A DNA stretch of 64,000 nt from Desulfovibrio sp. JY. GTDB taxonomy: Bacteria; Desulfobacterota; Desulfovibrionia; Desulfovibrionales; Desulfovibrionaceae. Positions 44,467-52,132 of the stretch are shown here, one piece after another. The stretch's first letter is position 1; the number at the start of each line of letters is the position of its first letter. The notes beneath the pieces are model-generated. The model saw only the letters and a program-made list of their open reading frames with translations, was not told where the DNA came from and made no database searches. The DNA is taken from assembly GCA_021730285.1 (NCBI GenBank), contig CP082962.1, positions 1,860,001 to 1,924,000 on the forward strand. Direction: 5' to 3'. The position numbers and the translations under genes were made by a program.

Positions 44467-44543
44467 ACCACGCCAGTCGCCCCTTTGGGGCGACATTCGG
44501 GAAAAAGAGTTTCTTAAAATGCGGCGCTTCGCCGCTGGCGTGG

Positions 44544-44613
44544 TTGTCGCCGCAATCGTGTCCGGCGTCGAGGCGCGAAGCGCCTCGTGTCGCCGGGCCG
44601 ATTGCGGCGACAA
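44544..44613. repeat. Three-tier inverted repeat 2
   Basis: Outer arms TTGTCGCCGCAATCG / CGATTGCGGCGACAA (15 bp), a middle CCGGCG/CGCCGG stem and an inner CGAGGCGC-GAA-GCGCCTCG stem nest in 70 bp. The architecture matches repeat 1 although the sequences differ. A further CCGGGGGAC/GTCCCCCGG hairpin occurs near 44671-44694. Confidence 0.75.
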
Positions 44614-44716
44614 AGGCATCACCAACCGCTCCCCCACCCGCCATCCCAACCCGGTAAAAGGGGGTCCGGGGGACATCAAGTCCCCCGGCGGGGTCTGGGG
44701 CAGCGCCCCAGTTCAT

Positions 44717-45013
44717 TCACTCGTCCACCTCCGTCTTCTCCTCCCGCTGCTCCGCTTGCCAGGCCTGACGCCGGGCGGCGGCTTCCTGGCGCAGCCTGTC
44801 CAGAATCTCGTCGTAGCCTTCGGGGCGGTGGGGCCGCAGGCAGGGGGTGCAGTCCTTGATGCCCTGGAGTGTCTGGCAGTCGCCGCCGCAGTTTTCCAGG
44901 AAGTAGAGCGGGCAGAAGCACAGCAGGCAGTTGAAGCTTTCGGGGTCGGCTCCCGGGTGGCAGGGAAAGTACTTGCAGGCGGTATTCTGGAAGAAACGGT
45001 AGCTGTGTTGCAT
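44717..45013 (-). CDS. Cysteine-rich small-domain protein
   Basis: The 98-residue protein has nine Cys and matches the Cys-rich small domain pattern: FFQNTACKYFPCH, then FNCLLCFCPLYFLENCGGDC, CTPCLRPH and a closing YDEIL. The Cys and His spacing implies a metal site. In other bacteria the domain occurs with cobalamin or archaeal metal enzymes, but the function is not known. The tail is charged. It is divergent from the lysozyme-like gene. Confidence 0.8.
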   Translation of the reverse strand: MQHSYRFFQNTACKYFPCHPGADPESFNCLLCFCPLYFLENCGGDCQTLQGIKDCTPCLRPHRPEGYDEILDRLRQEAAARRQAWQAEQREEKTEVDE

Positions 45014-45038
45014 GGGGGCTCCGGTGGGGCTGCGGGGG

Positions 45039-45054
45039 AGGCACGGGGTTTGCA
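45039..45054 (+). promoter_or_regulatory. Sigma-54 (-24/-12) promoter
   Basis: AGGCACG-GGGT-TTGCA matches the TGGCACG-N4-TTGCA consensus at all but one position, with exact GG-N10-GC spacing. It lies 48 bp upstream of the ATG at 45102 on the same strand. Confidence 0.7.
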
Positions 45055-45101
45055 GCCTACTGGTTCACGTTTCACTGAATTGAGAAAAACGGGATATCCG
45101 C

Positions 45102-46367
45102 ATGGCCATAGAAACCACAAATTCCGCCGCAGGGGACATCTTCAAGAAGGCGGTATCCCGGGTACCGGGGACGGCCAAGATCGGCAAGGATCCCCGCGTG
45201 TTCGAGACCATGCTGCAAAGCGGCTACGGGATCAACGGTGCGGTTGGTAAATCGGACAAGCCTGCGATTTCCCGGGAAAACATGATTACCGGCCTGGAGA
45301 TGCTTACCGGCAAGGGTTCCTCCGATGAGGACGCGGCGTTGGCCATGTTGGGCTATGATAGCGGCGCCAAGGGATTGACGGGAGGAGAGGGCGGTCTGGA
45401 CAAGTTCCAGGGCAGCGCCCTGGCCACGTTGTCACGGCTGGCCATGCAGCAGGCGGCTACCGAGGCCAAGTCCGCCGCGCCGCCGGCCGCGCCCAAGGGC
45501 GGTTCCAGCGTGCGTCGGGTCGTTGACAAATCTTCGGTGCGCATGGCGGTCAATCCCAACTCCCGTCATCCCGACGATCTTGGCCATTTGGGCCGGACGG
45601 TGGCGCAATCCGAGGGCGGCGGGTTCACGCAGCGCGAGGAGCAGTTGCTTTTGGCCGCGGCCGGGGCGGAGAATATTTTGGCCGAAACGTCCCGGGTGGA
45701 GGCGGCCAAGGATGTGGCCAAGGCCACGCGCAAGGTACTGCCCTCGACGCTCCAATTCAAGGCCGGACGCTTGAGCGCCCAGTACGAGTCCAACAACGAG
45801 ATCGACTGCATCGGCTACGACCGGCGTGGCGGCACGTCCTACGGCCAGTATCAGATTGCCTCCAAGACCGGCACCATGGGGTATTTCATTAAATTTCTGG
45901 AAGACAAGGCGCCGGATCTGGCGACGCGCCTCAAGGCCGCCGGCTCGGCCGATACCGGGGGGAGGACCGGACGCATGCCGACCGTCTGGAAGCAGATCGC
46001 GGCGTCCGATCCCAAACGATTCGAGGCCTTGCAGCACGAATTCATCCGTTCGAGCAGCTACGCTCCGGCCGCCAAGAGCATTGTGCTGACCACGGGCGTG
46101 GATGTGACCAAGCGGTCCTATGCCTTGCGCGAGGTGCTGTGGAGCACGGCGGTGCAGCATGGGCCGGGCGGGGCGGAGCGGATTTTTTCCCAGGCCATCG
46201 ACAAGGCCGAGGGAACGGCCGGTCGTCAGGATTTTGACAAAGCTGTAATCGAAGAGGTCTACCGGATTCGGGGCCAGAAATTTTTCCGCCACAACAAGCG
46301 GGTGCGCGAGGCGGTCCAGTCCCGGTTCCGCGACGAAAGGACCACGGCCATCGCCCTCCTTGACTAA
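45102..46367 (+). CDS. Lysozyme-like/chitosanase-like protein of unknown role
   Basis: The 421-residue protein has no signal peptide. Residues 1-210 have no recognisable domain and contain Ala/Gly/Ser-rich linkers. The C-terminal half (about 220-400) shows a pattern of phage and secretion-linked muramidases: SAQYESNNEIDCIGYDRRGG followed by TSYGQYQIASKTGTM, with further FEALQHEFIRSSSY and EVLWSTAVQHGPGGA. The Glu in YESNNE is a candidate catalytic residue. No phage genes are near. A sigma-54 promoter precedes the gene. Confidence 0.65.
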   Translation: MAIETTNSAAGDIFKKAVSRVPGTAKIGKDPRVFETMLQSGYGINGAVGKSDKPAISRENMITGLEMLTGKGSSDEDAALAMLGYDSGAKGLTGGEGGLDKFQGSALATLSRLAMQQAATEAKSAAPPAAPKGGSSVRRVVDKSSVRMAVNPNSRHPDDLGHLGRTVAQSEGGGFTQREEQLLLAAAGAENILAETSRVEAAKDVAKATRKVLPSTLQFKAGRLSAQYESNNEIDCIGYDRRGGTSYGQYQIASKTGTMGYFIKFLEDKAPDLATRLKAAGSADTGGRTGRMPTVWKQIAASDPKRFEALQHEFIRSSSYAPAAKSIVLTTGVDVTKRSYALREVLWSTAVQHGPGGAERIFSQAIDKAEGTAGRQDFDKAVIEEVYRIRGQKFFRHNKRVREAVQSRFRDERTTAIALLD

Positions 46368-46468
46368 GGCGGGAATTCTGTCGCGCGCGGCTGAATTTCC
46401 GTTTTCCCCACTTTGCCCCGGCCTTGCTTTTCATGTAGAAGGGAAGCCATGCAGCCGAGGAATACAGC

Positions 46469-47818
46469 ATGACCGAAACGGCGTGCGAGAATGCCGGCCG
46501 GCTCTCCGACCGTCTGGCCGCGTTGACGCGGTGTTTCGCTTTGTCGCGCCTGGTCACGGAATCGCTGGATCTTTCCGAGGTGTTGGAACGCATCATGACC
46601 ACCTCGCGCCAGGCGCTTTCGGCCGAGGCGGCCAGCCTGCTGCTGGTGGACGAAACGCCCGGGCCCGGCCAGGGCGATCTCATCTTCACCGTGGCCCAGG
46701 GGCCGGCCTGCCAGGACCTGCGCGGGGGCTTTCGCCTGGGCCCGGGCGAGGGCGTGGCCGGCTGGGTGGCGGCGCGGGCCGAGCCGGTGCTTCTTGTCGA
46801 CGCCTATGACGATCCCCGTTTCAATCCCGATGTCGATCGCCTGACGGGCTACCGGACGCGGTCCATGGCCTGTGTGCCCCTTTTGTACCGGGGGCGGGTC
46901 ATCGGCGTGGCCCAGTGCATCAACAGGGCCGGAGGCGGGGCGTTCACCCGTGACGAGGTGGAGACCTTTTCGCTGTTGGCGGCCCAGGCGGCGGTGGCCA
47001 TCGTCAATGCCCGGCTGCATGGCGAGGCGCTGGCCAAGCAGCGCATGGAGTTCGACATGGAGGTGGCCGCGGGCGTGCAGCAAAGCCTGCTGCCTCAGGG
47101 GGTGCCGTTGGTGCCGGGCTTCGACCTGGCCGGCGCGAGCCTGTCCTGCGACGCCACCAGCGGCGATTACTATGATTTCATGCGGCGGCCGGCGGCGGCC
47201 GGCGGGCCGGAGCGCTTTTTCGTGGCCGTTGGCGACGTGACCGGGCACGGCATCCAGGCGGCGCTTTTGATGACCTCGGTGCGGGCCTTTTTGCGCGCCC
47301 GGCTGCTCGCTCCGGGCGGCCCGGCCGCCATCGTCGGTGACGTCAACCGGCTTTTGACCTGCGACATGGGCGATTCCGGTCGCTTCATGACGTTTTTCCT
47401 GCTGGAGATCGATCCGGCGGCGGGCGTTATGCGCTCGGTGCGGGCCGGGCACGATCCGGCCTTGCTCTACGATCCGGTCGGGGACACGTTTGCCGAGGTC
47501 GGCGGTCGCGGGATTCCGCTCGGCATCGACGCCGGCTGGACATATGAGGAAAATGTGCTGCGGCCCCTGCCCGAGGGGGCCGTGCTGGTTCTTGGCACCG
47601 ACGGCATCTGGGAAGCCAGGGCCGCTTCGGGCGAGATGTATGGCAAGGCGAGACTGCGTCAGGCGATCGCGCGCGGCGCGTCCGGGGATGCCCGGACGGT
47701 GGTCGACGCGGTGCTTGCGGACCTGGACGCATTTCTCGCAGGGATGCCGCGTCATGACGACGTGACCCTTGTCGTGGTCAAGACGGCGCCTGGCGCCGGC
47801 AAAAAGGAGGTGTCATGA
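46469..47818 (+). CDS. GAF-domain SpoIIE/RsbU-type phosphatase
   Basis: The 449-residue protein has an N-terminal GAF domain (about 20-185: SLLLVDETPG, FRLGPGEGVAGWVAA, RSMACVPLLYRG) and a C-terminal PP2C/SpoIIE phosphatase domain (EFDMEVAAGVQQSLLPQG, GDYYDFM, VGDVTGHGIQAALLM, LGTDGIWE, HDDVTLVVV). It would dephosphorylate a STAS-type antagonist in response to a small ligand bound by GAF. Its stop overlaps the start of the lipoprotein gene (ATGA). No STAS gene is adjacent; the nearest is at 11.3 kb. Confidence 0.9.
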   Translation: MTETACENAGRLSDRLAALTRCFALSRLVTESLDLSEVLERIMTTSRQALSAEAASLLLVDETPGPGQGDLIFTVAQGPACQDLRGGFRLGPGEGVAGWVAARAEPVLLVDAYDDPRFNPDVDRLTGYRTRSMACVPLLYRGRVIGVAQCINRAGGGAFTRDEVETFSLLAAQAAVAIVNARLHGEALAKQRMEFDMEVAAGVQQSLLPQGVPLVPGFDLAGASLSCDATSGDYYDFMRRPAAAGGPERFFVAVGDVTGHGIQAALLMTSVRAFLRARLLAPGGPAAIVGDVNRLLTCDMGDSGRFMTFFLLEIDPAAGVMRSVRAGHDPALLYDPVGDTFAEVGGRGIPLGIDAGWTYEENVLRPLPEGAVLVLGTDGIWEARAASGEMYGKARLRQAIARGASGDARTVVDAVLADLDAFLAGMPRHDDVTLVVVKTAPGAGKKEVS

Positions 47819-48945
47819 AATACGGTCGCGCGCTTACTGTGGCGATCCTTCTGGGACTCATCGCCAGCGGGTGCAGCAAGGAAGACCCGCAGGCGTTTTC
47901 CAAGGTCGATTACAACAAGGACGGCAAGATCATTTTCGAGGAACTCATTGTGGCGTTCCCGGACATGACCGTCGAGGAATTTTTGGCTGCCGACGCCGAC
48001 CGCAACGGCACACTGGATGAAAAGGAATACCAGCGGCTGCGCGAGGCCCGGGCTGCCGGCAAGAAGCTCGACGCCGCCCCCGCGCCGGCCAAACCGGCTG
48101 AGCAGCCAGCCAAGCCCGCCGGAGAGCAAAAGCCGGCCGAGCCTGCCAAACCGGCCGAAGCGGCCAAGCCTGCGGCTGTTTCTCCGGAACCGGCCAAGCC
48201 GGCCGAGCCGCAAAAGGCCGAAACGACGCCCGCTCCGGCCGCCCCGGCCACGCCTGCGCCTGCCTCTCCGGAACCGGCCAAGCCGGCCGGGCCGCAAAAG
48301 TCCGAAGCCGCCGCACCGGCCGCGCCCGCCCCGGCTCCGGCGAAACAACCCGCCGCTCCGGCCGCCGGGAACGTGACCGTGGAGGTGGAGTCGACCCCCG
48401 GCATGACCTATACCGTGGGGCGCGGCGACACGCTCACGCGTATCGCCAAGAAGTTCGACGTGTCGGTCAAGGCGCTTATGGAGGCCAACGACATGAAGAA
48501 CGCCGACCATCTGGAAGCCGGGGCCACCCTGACCATTCCTTCCGGCAGCGGCGGGCAGGCCGCGGCCCAGGCCGTGCCGCCGGCTGTGGCCGACATCGTG
48601 ACCGGCTACTTCACCAAGAGCGCTTCGGGCGACATCAACGGCCTGCTCGACTATTACGCCGACAAAGTGGACTATTATAAAAAGGGCAAGAGCGGAAAGG
48701 ATGTCGTGCGCCAGGACAAGGCGGGATACTTCGCCCGCTGGCCCGAGCGGCGCTATGAGCCGGGCAAGGCATCCGTGCAGAAGCTCAAGAATGGCGACCT
48801 GCGTGTGACCGTGCCTTCGGGCTTCGCGGTCAAAAAGGGCGACAAGGGCGTGCAGGGCAAGGCGGTCTTCACCTTCCTGCTGCATCCGTCCGGCGATACC
48901 TACAAGATCGTGGGCGAACAAAGCCGGGTGACGGAGAAAAAGTAG
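47815..48945 (+). CDS. EF-hand and LysM lipoprotein
   Basis: The 376-residue protein has a lipoprotein signal (LIASGC lipobox). Two EF-hand loops follow (DYNKDGKIIFEE and DADRNGTLDEKE), which should bind calcium. A long Pro-Ala-Lys-Glu linker with repeated PAKPA units spans about 85-190. A LysM domain (YTVGRGDTLTRIAKKFDVSVKAL) binds peptidoglycan, and an NTF2-like C-terminal domain ends the protein. The start overlaps the SpoIIE-type phosphatase stop, so the two are coupled. The combination suggests an envelope protein controlled by calcium (inference). Confidence 0.85.
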   Translation: MKYGRALTVAILLGLIASGCSKEDPQAFSKVDYNKDGKIIFEELIVAFPDMTVEEFLAADADRNGTLDEKEYQRLREARAAGKKLDAAPAPAKPAEQPAKPAGEQKPAEPAKPAEAAKPAAVSPEPAKPAEPQKAETTPAPAAPATPAPASPEPAKPAGPQKSEAAAPAAPAPAPAKQPAAPAAGNVTVEVESTPGMTYTVGRGDTLTRIAKKFDVSVKALMEANDMKNADHLEAGATLTIPSGSGGQAAAQAVPPAVADIVTGYFTKSASGDINGLLDYYADKVDYYKKGKSGKDVVRQDKAGYFARWPERRYEPGKASVQKLKNGDLRVTVPSGFAVKKGDKGVQGKAVFTFLLHPSGDTYKIVGEQSRVTEKK

Positions 48946-48972
48946 TCCGACGCCGCCGACGCGACGCTATGC

Positions 48973-49003
48973 AAGCCGGGAGGGGATTCCTTCCCGGCTT
49001 TTT
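48973..49003 (+). terminator. Intrinsic terminator after the lipoprotein gene
   Basis: AAGCCGGGA and TCCCGGCTT form a stem around a 9-base loop region, followed by a run of T (TTTTTGTTT overall). It lies 28 bp after the stop. Confidence 0.85.
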
Positions 49004-49030
49004 GTTTGGTGGCGGACGGCAATATTTTCC

Positions 49031-49046
49031 AGGCACCCCTTTTGCA
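49031..49046 (+). promoter_or_regulatory. Sigma-54 (-24/-12) promoter
   Basis: AGGCACC-CCTT-TTGCA has exact GG-N10-GC spacing and matches TGGCACG-N4-TTGCA at nearly all positions. It lies 28 bp upstream of the ATG at 49074, with AAGGAGG between. Confidence 0.7.
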
Positions 49047-49073
49047 TAATCCAGGGCGGCCAAGGAGGACGCC

Positions 49074-49658
49074 ATGGATATCAGCACCAGTTACGACAGC
49101 CTCACCAAGCTGTTACAGATCAATTCGAGCACGGGCAGCGGCGCGTCGGTCGCGTCCGGTTCCGCCTCCTCCACCACCACGACCTGCGACAGCGGCGCGT
49201 CGGATACCGACACCGCCACCTGGTCGGCCGTGGCCAAGGCGCTTTCCGGAAACAATTCCGAGTACATGAGCCCCATCCTCAAGCTCAAGTCGCAAAATAA
49301 GGCGCTCCAGCAGCAGCTCACCAACACCCTGGCCGCCAAGTTTTCGGACCTGGGCGTGGATACCAGCCAGACCATCACCCTGTCCCGAGACGCCGACGGC
49401 AAGGTGGTCGTCACCAACGACCACCCGGACAAGGAAGCCGTCGAGAAGCTTTTTGCCGATACCGACGTGCTGCGCGAGGCCTTCGACACCCTGGCCTCCA
49501 ACACCACCACGCTCAACTCCATGTCCGCGAGCCAAGCCAATTCGATGCTGCGCACCAACGGCTACGCCGCCTACCTGAACCAGCTGACCAGCAGCGACGA
49601 CTCATCAAACGTCTACATGAGCATGCTCGGCAACTACTCCACCATCTATTCCAAATAG
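49074..49658 (+). CDS. Ser/Thr-rich protein of unknown function
   Basis: The 194-residue product has no signal peptide. Residues 15-50 are almost pure Ser/Thr/Ala/Gly. The rest is helical with heptad-like polar residues (LKLKSQNKALQQQLTNTLAAKF) and ends NVYMSMLGNYSTIYSK. This resembles proteins exported by flagellar or type III-like systems without a cleaved signal, but I do not recognise the family. The sigma-54 promoter directly upstream supports a real gene with a surface or motility role (inference). Confidence 0.7.
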   Translation: MDISTSYDSLTKLLQINSSTGSGASVASGSASSTTTTCDSGASDTDTATWSAVAKALSGNNSEYMSPILKLKSQNKALQQQLTNTLAAKFSDLGVDTSQTITLSRDADGKVVVTNDHPDKEAVEKLFADTDVLREAFDTLASNTTTLNSMSASQANSMLRTNGYAAYLNQLTSSDDSSNVYMSMLGNYSTIYSK

Positions 49659-49677
49659 AATCATTTTGAAAAAGCGA

Positions 49678-49715
49678 CCGGGGGGAAACTTTTCTGTAGA
49701 AAAGTTTCCCCCCGG
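49678..49715 (+). repeat. Palindromic repeat, copy 4 (terminator-like)
   Basis: Arms CCGGGGGGAAACTTTTC and GAAAAGTTTCCCCCCGG form a perfect 17-bp stem with a TGTA loop, 20 bp after the stop of the Ser/Thr-rich gene. The flank CCCCCCTTTCCAAAGACTTT is shared with copy 6. Confidence 0.85.
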
Positions 49716-49788
49716 CCCCCCTTTCCAAAGACTTTAACGGGGCACTGTAGAGCATTTTCCCCGTTAGAAGGTTTAGGAAGGGGAGAGC

Positions 49789-49829
49789 GCGAGAGGGGAA
49801 ACCCTTTGCAAAAGGGTTTCCCCTCTCGC
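49789..49829 (-). repeat. Palindromic repeat, copy 5 (terminator-like)
   Basis: Arms GCGAGAGGGGAAACCCTTT and AAAGGGTTTCCCCTCTCGC surround a short loop. It ends 27 bp beyond the pgl stop and faces copy 4, so each convergent gene has its own copy. The left flank GGAAGGGGAGAGC matches copy 7. Confidence 0.85.
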
Positions 49830-49856
49830 ACGCTTCGTTTTCCTCTCCTACTTCTC

Positions 49857-50585
49857 CTACTTCCCTGCTTCGTCGATCATCCAGACCAGTTCCCCCTTCT
49901 GCGGGCGCACGAGGGACGCCGGCACGGCCGGGTCGGGCGTGTCGGCCAGGGCTTGCGTAAGCGCCTGTTCCTTGCCCTTGGCCGTGACCAGAAAGAGCAC
50001 GCGTCTGGCGGCGTTTATAAGGGGCAGGGTGAAGGTCAGCCGGGGCACCTGGGGCTTGCCCGTGGTCGGGGGCGGCGCGTCGGCGACCAGTTTGTCGCGA
50101 ACCGGGAGGATGGGGCCGCCCGGGAAGATGGAGGCCGTGTGTCCGTCCGGGCCCATGCCGAGCAGGATCAGGTCGAAACGCGGGATCGCTTCCGATTCGG
50201 CCCCGAGCGCCTGGCGCAGTTCCTCTTCGTAGGCCGCGGCCGCGGCTGCGGGGGGCGTGATTTCCACGGGCATGGGCCGGATGTTGTCGACCGGAATGGG
50301 GGCGGGGGTGAAGAGGATGGGCGAGATTGCCCCGAAGTTGCTGCGCGGATCGCCCACGGGGACGAAGCGCTCATCGCCGAAGAAAAAAAGCGTGTCCTTC
50401 CATGGCGCGCCGACGCCATGCCGGGCCATGGCGTCATAGAGCGGCAGCGGGGTCGAGCCGCCGGACAGGGCCAGGACGAACCGGCCCCGGGCGGCCGTCG
50501 ACTCCCGTGCCGCGTGCGTCAGATAGGCCAGGGCCGCCTCGGCCATGGCGGCCGGGCTTGGGAAGGTTTCCACCCGGGCGGTCAT
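49857..50585 (-). CDS. pgl: 6-phosphogluconolactonase
   Basis: The ATG at 50585 overlaps the zwf stop (ATGA). The 242-residue protein has the Pgl/SugI signature: LALSGGSTPLPLYDAM, then FFFGDERFVP and LILLGMGPDGHTASIFPG. It hydrolyses 6-phosphogluconolactone, the zwf product. The long frame that extends upstream is a shadow of zwf. It is the last gene of the phrB-TVP38-gnd-zwf-pgl run. Confidence 0.95.
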   Translation of the reverse strand: MTARVETFPSPAAMAEAALAYLTHAARESTAARGRFVLALSGGSTPLPLYDAMARHGVGAPWKDTLFFFGDERFVPVGDPRSNFGAISPILFTPAPIPVDNIRPMPVEITPPAAAAAAYEEELRQALGAESEAIPRFDLILLGMGPDGHTASIFPGGPILPVRDKLVADAPPPTTGKPQVPRLTFTLPLINAARRVLFLVTAKGKEQALTQALADTPDPAVPASLVRPQKGELVWMIDEAGK

Positions 50586-52129
50586 GATGCCGCCAGCCCG
50601 TGGGCCTTGAGGAACTTTCCGGCCTCCTGCGGTCCCCAGGAACCGGCCTTGTAGAGAAACAGCCGGTCGGGGTCGGCCTCGCCGAGCATGGGGGCCAGGA
50701 ATTTCCAGCACAGCTCCACCCCGTCCTGCCGCCAGAAAAGCGTCTGGTCGCCGAGCATGCAGTCGAGCAGCACCTTGGCGTAGGCGGACAGGGACGGGCC
50801 TTCGTAGCCCTGGTAATAGTTGAAGTTCATGGTCACCGAGCGCAGGCACATGGGGCCGGGGGCCTTGGCCTGGAAGGTCAGGCTCACCTGCTCGTCGGGC
50901 TGGATGCGCAGGGTCAGCCGGTTGGCCTTGATATGGTCGCCGAAGATTTCCCGGAACATGGAATAGGGTACGGGCTTGAACTGGACCGCGATTTCCGTAC
51001 GCTTGGCGGCGAGCCGCTTGCCCGAAACCATGTAGAACGGCACGCCCTGCCAGCGCCAGTTGTCCACGTAGACCTTCATGGCGGCGAAGGTGGGCGTTGT
51101 CGAATCCCCTGGCACGCCTTCCTCGTCGAGGTAGGCCGGGGCGCGTTCGCCGCCGGCCACGCCCGAGGCGTACTGGCCCAACACGAGGTTTTCGCGCAGG
51201 TCGTGCTCGTTGAAGGGGCGCAGCGCCCGGAAGACCTTGGTCTTCTCGTCGCGCACGAGCTCCGCCTCGAAAAGCGACGGCGGCTCGATGGCGCAAAGCG
51301 CGAGCAGCTGCATCATGTGGTTCTGGAACATGTCGCGCAACACGCCGAAATGGTCGTAGTACGACGCGCGGTGTTCGACGCCGATGGACTCGGCGGCCAT
51401 GATGCTGACGTAATCGACGTAGCGCCTGTTCCAAACCGGCTCGAAGATGGCGTTGGCAAAGCGCAGCATCAGGATGTTCTGCACCGTTTCCTTGGCCAGG
51501 TAGTGGTCGATGCGGAAAATCTGGTGCTCGGAGAACCGGGTGTGCAGCGCCTGCTCCAGCACCTGGGCCGTGGCCAGATCGTGGCCGAAGGGCTTTTCGA
51601 TGACCAGCCGGGAATAGCCCTTGGTCTCCTCGGCCAATCCGGCCTTGGCCAGGTTGACGGCGATGTCCTCGTAGGCCGTGGGCGGCACGGCCAGGTAGAA
51701 GACGCGGTTGCCGCCAAGGCCCGAGGCTTCGCACATCCCGTCGAGGTACTCGGCCAGCATGCTAAACGAGGCCGGGTCGTCGTAGTGCACCTGCCGGTAG
51801 GTCAGGCGCGGGGCCAGTTTTTCCCATTGGCCGGGGGGGATGGCGCCGTGGGTCTCGATGGACCGGCGCATGCGTTCGCGGAAGGAATCGTCGTTTAAGT
51901 CGGTGCGGCTTGCCCCGACCACGGCGAAGTTTTCCGGCAGGTTGCCGCCCTCGTAGAGGGCGGCCAGGGCCGGCATGAGCATGCGGCCGGCCAGATCGCC
52001 GGTGACCCCGAAGATGATGATGGTGACCGGGTCTTCCACCGCGTCGAAGCGGCAGGCCGCCTCGGGAAAGGGATTTTTGGGCCGGCCGAGGACGACCTCG
52101 GCCACGCCCGGCGTGGGAGCGTCGGCCAT
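50582..52129 (-). CDS. zwf: Glucose-6-phosphate 1-dehydrogenase
   Basis: The 515-residue protein has the NADP-binding motif IIIFGVTGDLAGRMLMPAL and the active-site segment FRIDHYLAKETVQNIL with the catalytic His-Tyr region. Length is normal. AGGAG precedes the ATG. It is in one transcript with gnd (3 bp before) and pgl (overlapping), which gives the complete oxidative branch of the pentose phosphate pathway from glucose 6-phosphate to ribulose 5-phosphate. Confidence 0.95.
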   Translation of the reverse strand: MADAPTPGVAEVVLGRPKNPFPEAACRFDAVEDPVTIIIFGVTGDLAGRMLMPALAALYEGGNLPENFAVVGASRTDLNDDSFRERMRRSIETHGAIPPGQWEKLAPRLTYRQVHYDDPASFSMLAEYLDGMCEASGLGGNRVFYLAVPPTAYEDIAVNLAKAGLAEETKGYSRLVIEKPFGHDLATAQVLEQALHTRFSEHQIFRIDHYLAKETVQNILMLRFANAIFEPVWNRRYVDYVSIMAAESIGVEHRASYYDHFGVLRDMFQNHMMQLLALCAIEPPSLFEAELVRDEKTKVFRALRPFNEHDLRENLVLGQYASGVAGGERAPAYLDEEGVPGDSTTPTFAAMKVYVDNWRWQGVPFYMVSGKRLAAKRTEIAVQFKPVPYSMFREIFGDHIKANRLTLRIQPDEQVSLTFQAKAPGPMCLRSVTMNFNYYQGYEGPSLSAYAKVLLDCMLGDQTLFWRQDGVELCWKFLAPMLGEADPDRLFLYKAGSWGPQEAGKFLKAHGLAAS

Positions 52130-52132
52130 GTA

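Noticed and set aside
44259-44716. Small genes or a CRISPR-like array in the repeat-rich stretch
   Set aside because: The repeats are nested inverted repeats, not evenly spaced direct repeats, and the open frames are GC-driven and lack ribosome sites.
45102-46367. A prophage remnant around the lysozyme-like gene
   Set aside because: The neighbours are ordinary chromosomal genes; no integrase, capsid or tail gene is seen.
46410-46440. A sigma-54-like site before the GAF-SpoIIE gene
   Set aside because: The -24 element lacks GG at the required spacing from TTGCT.
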